Shown piece after piece: positions 62,604 through 64,000 of a stretch of 64,000 nt of DNA. Where the stretch lies: assembly GCF_022419185.1 (NCBI RefSeq), contig NZ_JAJOZK010000007.1, forward strand, positions 100,843-164,842. The letters are read 5' to 3'. Positions within the stretch are counted from its first letter, which is position 1. Each line of letters starts with the position of its first letter. The position numbers were made by a program, and so were the translations under genes. The stretch is from Thermomonas flagellata. Lineage in GTDB: Bacteria > Pseudomonadota > Gammaproteobacteria > Xanthomonadales > Xanthomonadaceae. Under the pieces are notes generated by a model, which worked only from the letters and a program-made list of their open reading frames with translations, did not search any database and had not been told where the DNA came from.

Positions 62604-63083
62604 CTACAGCGCCCCGGCCTGGACGCGCGCGACGATCTCCGCCGCGGCCGCGTCCACCAGCCGCCACACGTGCTCGAAATCGCGGCTGCCGCCGTAGTAC
62701 GGGTCGGGCACGTCGCGCCGGCCCTGCCCGGTCCAGTCCAGCAGCAGCACCACCTGCGCATGCGCGGTGCGCGGCTTGCGCACGCCGGCATCGTGCAGGA
62801 CGCTGCGGTCCGCGCACAGTAGGTAGTCGAAGCGGTCGTAGTCCTCCGGCTCCAGCCCGCGCGCGCGCTGCGCGGCGATGTCCACGCCGTGGCGCGCGGC
62901 GCAGGCGACCGCGCGCGGGTCCGGCGGCTCGCCCGCGTGCGCGCGGCTGGTGCCGGCCGAATCCACCCGCAGTGCCTGCGCCAGCCCGGCCGCGGCCAGG
63001 CGCTGGCGCAGCGCACCCTCGGCCATCGGCGAACGGCAGATGTTGCCCATGCACACCATCAGGAGGCCCGGTGCGCGGTTCAT
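62604..63083 (-). CDS. Low-molecular-weight protein-tyrosine phosphatase
   Basis: This is a 159-residue phosphatase. The CX5R loop [10 protein letters not shown] (nucleophile Cys11) is at the N terminus, and the general acid Asp lies in [17 protein letters not shown]. The pattern is that of eukaryote-like LMW-PTP/Wzb. It overlaps kdsB (ATGA) and precedes uvrC by 5 bp, so it is transcribed with housekeeping genes, not with wzc 9 kb away. It may still be the phosphatase for the Wzc kinase, which is inference. Confidence 0.92.
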   Translation of the reverse strand: MNRAPGLLMVCMGNICRSPMAEGALRQRLAAAGLAQALRVDSAGTSRAHAGEPPDPRAVACAARHGVDIAAQRARGLEPEDYDRFDYLLCADRSVLHDAGVRKPRTAHAQVVLLLDWTGQGRRDVPDPYYGGSRDFEHVWRLVDAAAAEIVARVQAGAL

Positions 63084-63856
63084 GCGCCCTCCCCGCGCGC
63101 GTGCCGCGCGCGCGCCGCGGCGAGATCCTCCGGGGTGTCCACCCCCGGCGGGAACGCGGCCACCGCCGCGGCCACCGCCACCGGCCAGCCGGCCTCCAGC
63201 GCGCGCAGTTGCTCGAGCGCCTCGACCCGCTCCAGCGGCGCCGGCGGCAGCGCGGCGAACGCATGCAGGTCGGCGACCCGGTAGGCGTAGAGGCCGATGT
63301 GGCGCCACCACAGCGCGCCCTCCGGCAGCGCGCCGCGGTCGCGGGCGAAGGCGTCGCGCGGCCACGGCACCGGGGCGCGGCTGAAGTACAGCGCGCGCCC
63401 GTCCTCGCCGCGCACCACCTTGACCACATTGGGGTCGAACAGGGTCGCGGCGTCGTCGATCGGGCTGGCGAGGGTGGCGATGCGGGCACCGCCGGCGGCG
63501 AGCACGGCGGCGACCTGGGCGATCCCCGCCGCCGGCGCGAACGGCTCGTCGCCCTGCAGGTTGACCACGATCGTGTCCTCCGGCCAGCCGGCGAGCGCCG
63601 CGCACTCGGCCAGGCGGTCGCTGCCGGAGGCATGCGCGGGCGAGGTCATCGCCACCTGCACCCCGCTGCCCTCCAGCGCGGCGGCGATCCGCGCATCGTC
63701 GGTCGCCACCCAGACCTGGCGCGCGCCGGCGGCCAGCGCGCGGCGCGCCACGTGCAGCACCATCGGGGCATCGCCGATCCGCTGCAGCGGCTTGCCGGGC
63801 AGGCGGGTGGAGGCATAGCGCGCGGGGATCGCGACCACGAAATCGGGCGGGGACAT
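63080..63856 (-). CDS. kdsB: 3-deoxy-manno-octulosonate cytidylyltransferase
   Basis: This 258-residue enzyme activates KDO as CMP-KDO for lipopolysaccharide core synthesis. It starts [23 protein letters not shown], with [31 protein letters not shown] and [12 protein letters not shown] as family motifs and HIGLYAYR in the C-terminal half. The ATG at 63856 fits the usual N terminus; a longer in-frame extension lacks similarity. It is coupled to the phosphatase gene. Confidence 0.97.
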   Translation of the reverse strand: MSPPDFVVAIPARYASTRLPGKPLQRIGDAPMVLHVARRALAAGARQVWVATDDARIAAALEGSGVQVAMTSPAHASGSDRLAECAALAGWPEDTIVVNLQGDEPFAPAAGIAQVAAVLAAGGARIATLASPIDDAATLFDPNVVKVVRGEDGRALYFSRAPVPWPRDAFARDRGALPEGALWWRHIGLYAYRVADLHAFAALPPAPLERVEALEQLRALEAGWPVAVAAAVAAFPPGVDTPEDLAAARARHARGEGA

Positions 63857-64000
63857 GCCGCCATTATCGCCGAGCCGGCGCGGCCTTGTATCTTTCAGCC
63901 CGCGGACCGGCTCGGGCAGCCCGAGCGGCCTCTGGGCCAGTGAATGAAGCCCGCGACTGAGCACTGGGTGCCTGTGCCGGACCGTCCTTTCTTGCAGCCC
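63857..64000. other. Upstream region of kdsB, no gene recognised
   Basis: The last 144 bases hold no recognisable coding sequence. A 7-bp hairpin (GCTCGGG/CCCGAGC, loop CAG) lies at 63910-63926. On the minus strand GATAAT lies 9-14 bases before the kdsB ATG, too near to be a normal promoter. In relatives lpxK or a small Trm112-like gene precedes kdsB; neither is visible here. Confidence 0.4.

Overview
The window is one uninterrupted chromosomal stretch of a very GC-rich gammaproteobacterium, most likely a Lysobacteraceae/Xanthomonadaceae member (Lysobacter, Luteimonas or Vulcaniibacterium type). This rests on gene order and protein style: serC-pheA-hisC-aroA, a phasin/patatin/FFLEELY lipid region, an XrtA-free Wzx/Wzy-type capsule cluster with wxcM/fdt genes, a fused cysNC, and kdsB-LMW-PTP-uvrC-pgsA followed by tRNA-Gly, tRNA-Cys and tRNA-Leu. 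The genus cannot be fixed from sequence alone. No insertion sequence, integrase, prophage or CRISPR array was seen.

Layout. 1-2.6 kb (+): end of a membrane-lipid operon (DUF2878, DUF1295, cyclopropane fatty acid synthase, lipocalin). 2.6-7.3 kb (-): serC-pheA-hisC-aroA, serine and aromatic amino acid synthesis. 7.4-9.1 kb (+): msrPQ periplasmic methionine sulfoxide repair. 9.0-17.3 kb: a neutral-lipid and storage-granule neighbourhood (PHA-system protein, FFLEELY protein, patatin lipase, phasin, Maqu_2220-type fatty acyl-CoA reductase, acyl-CoA-binding protein, TetR). 17.3-19.0 kb: a TPR protein and a 448-bp non-coding stretch rich in inverted repeats.

19.0-24.4 kb (+): the most unusual part. 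A 780-residue secreted protein is followed by a 55-residue Cys-containing peptide and four translationally coupled genes: an S24/S26 peptidase with ER-type Ser/His residues, an HPr-kinase-like P-loop protein, a PqqD-type carrier and a radical SAM/SPASM enzyme. This reads as a radical-SAM RiPP maturation cassette. Related 'HPr-kinase/PqqD/radical SAM' cassettes are known in outline, but this precursor and this gene combination are not ones I can name.

24.5-54.7 kb (-): a 30-kb surface polysaccharide locus read from wza/wzc down to a WecA-like initiating transferase. It encodes export and length control (wza, wzc), a membrane J-domain protein, a TPR/lectin-like protein, an O-antigen-ligase-family protein, nucleotide-sugar enzymes (UDP-HexNAc dehydrogenase, WxcM, FdtA, FdtB, UDP-glucuronate 4-epimerase type, ManC), two acyltransferases, a Wzx flippase, five glycosyltransferases, an asparagine-synthase-like amidotransferase, an EpsG-type polymerase, VanZ, a PF14907-type nucleotidyltransferase and an ABC exporter. 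Genes between about 36.5 and 45.7 kb, and the small gene at 48.5 kb, are visibly more AT-rich, as expected for a swapped-in serotype core. The nucleotidyltransferase, amidotransferase and exporter could also serve the neighbouring peptide cassette.

54.8-64 kb: tRNA-Val(CAC), cysD-cysNC sulfate activation, a glutamate-synthase-like FMN protein, and tRNA-Leu(TAA), tRNA-Cys(GCA) and tRNA-Gly(GCC) in the same order next to pgsA-uvrC as in E. coli. LMW tyrosine phosphatase and kdsB follow. The 3' end of pgsA carries a near-consensus promoter for tRNA-Gly, and the pgsA stop codon lies inside the tRNA.
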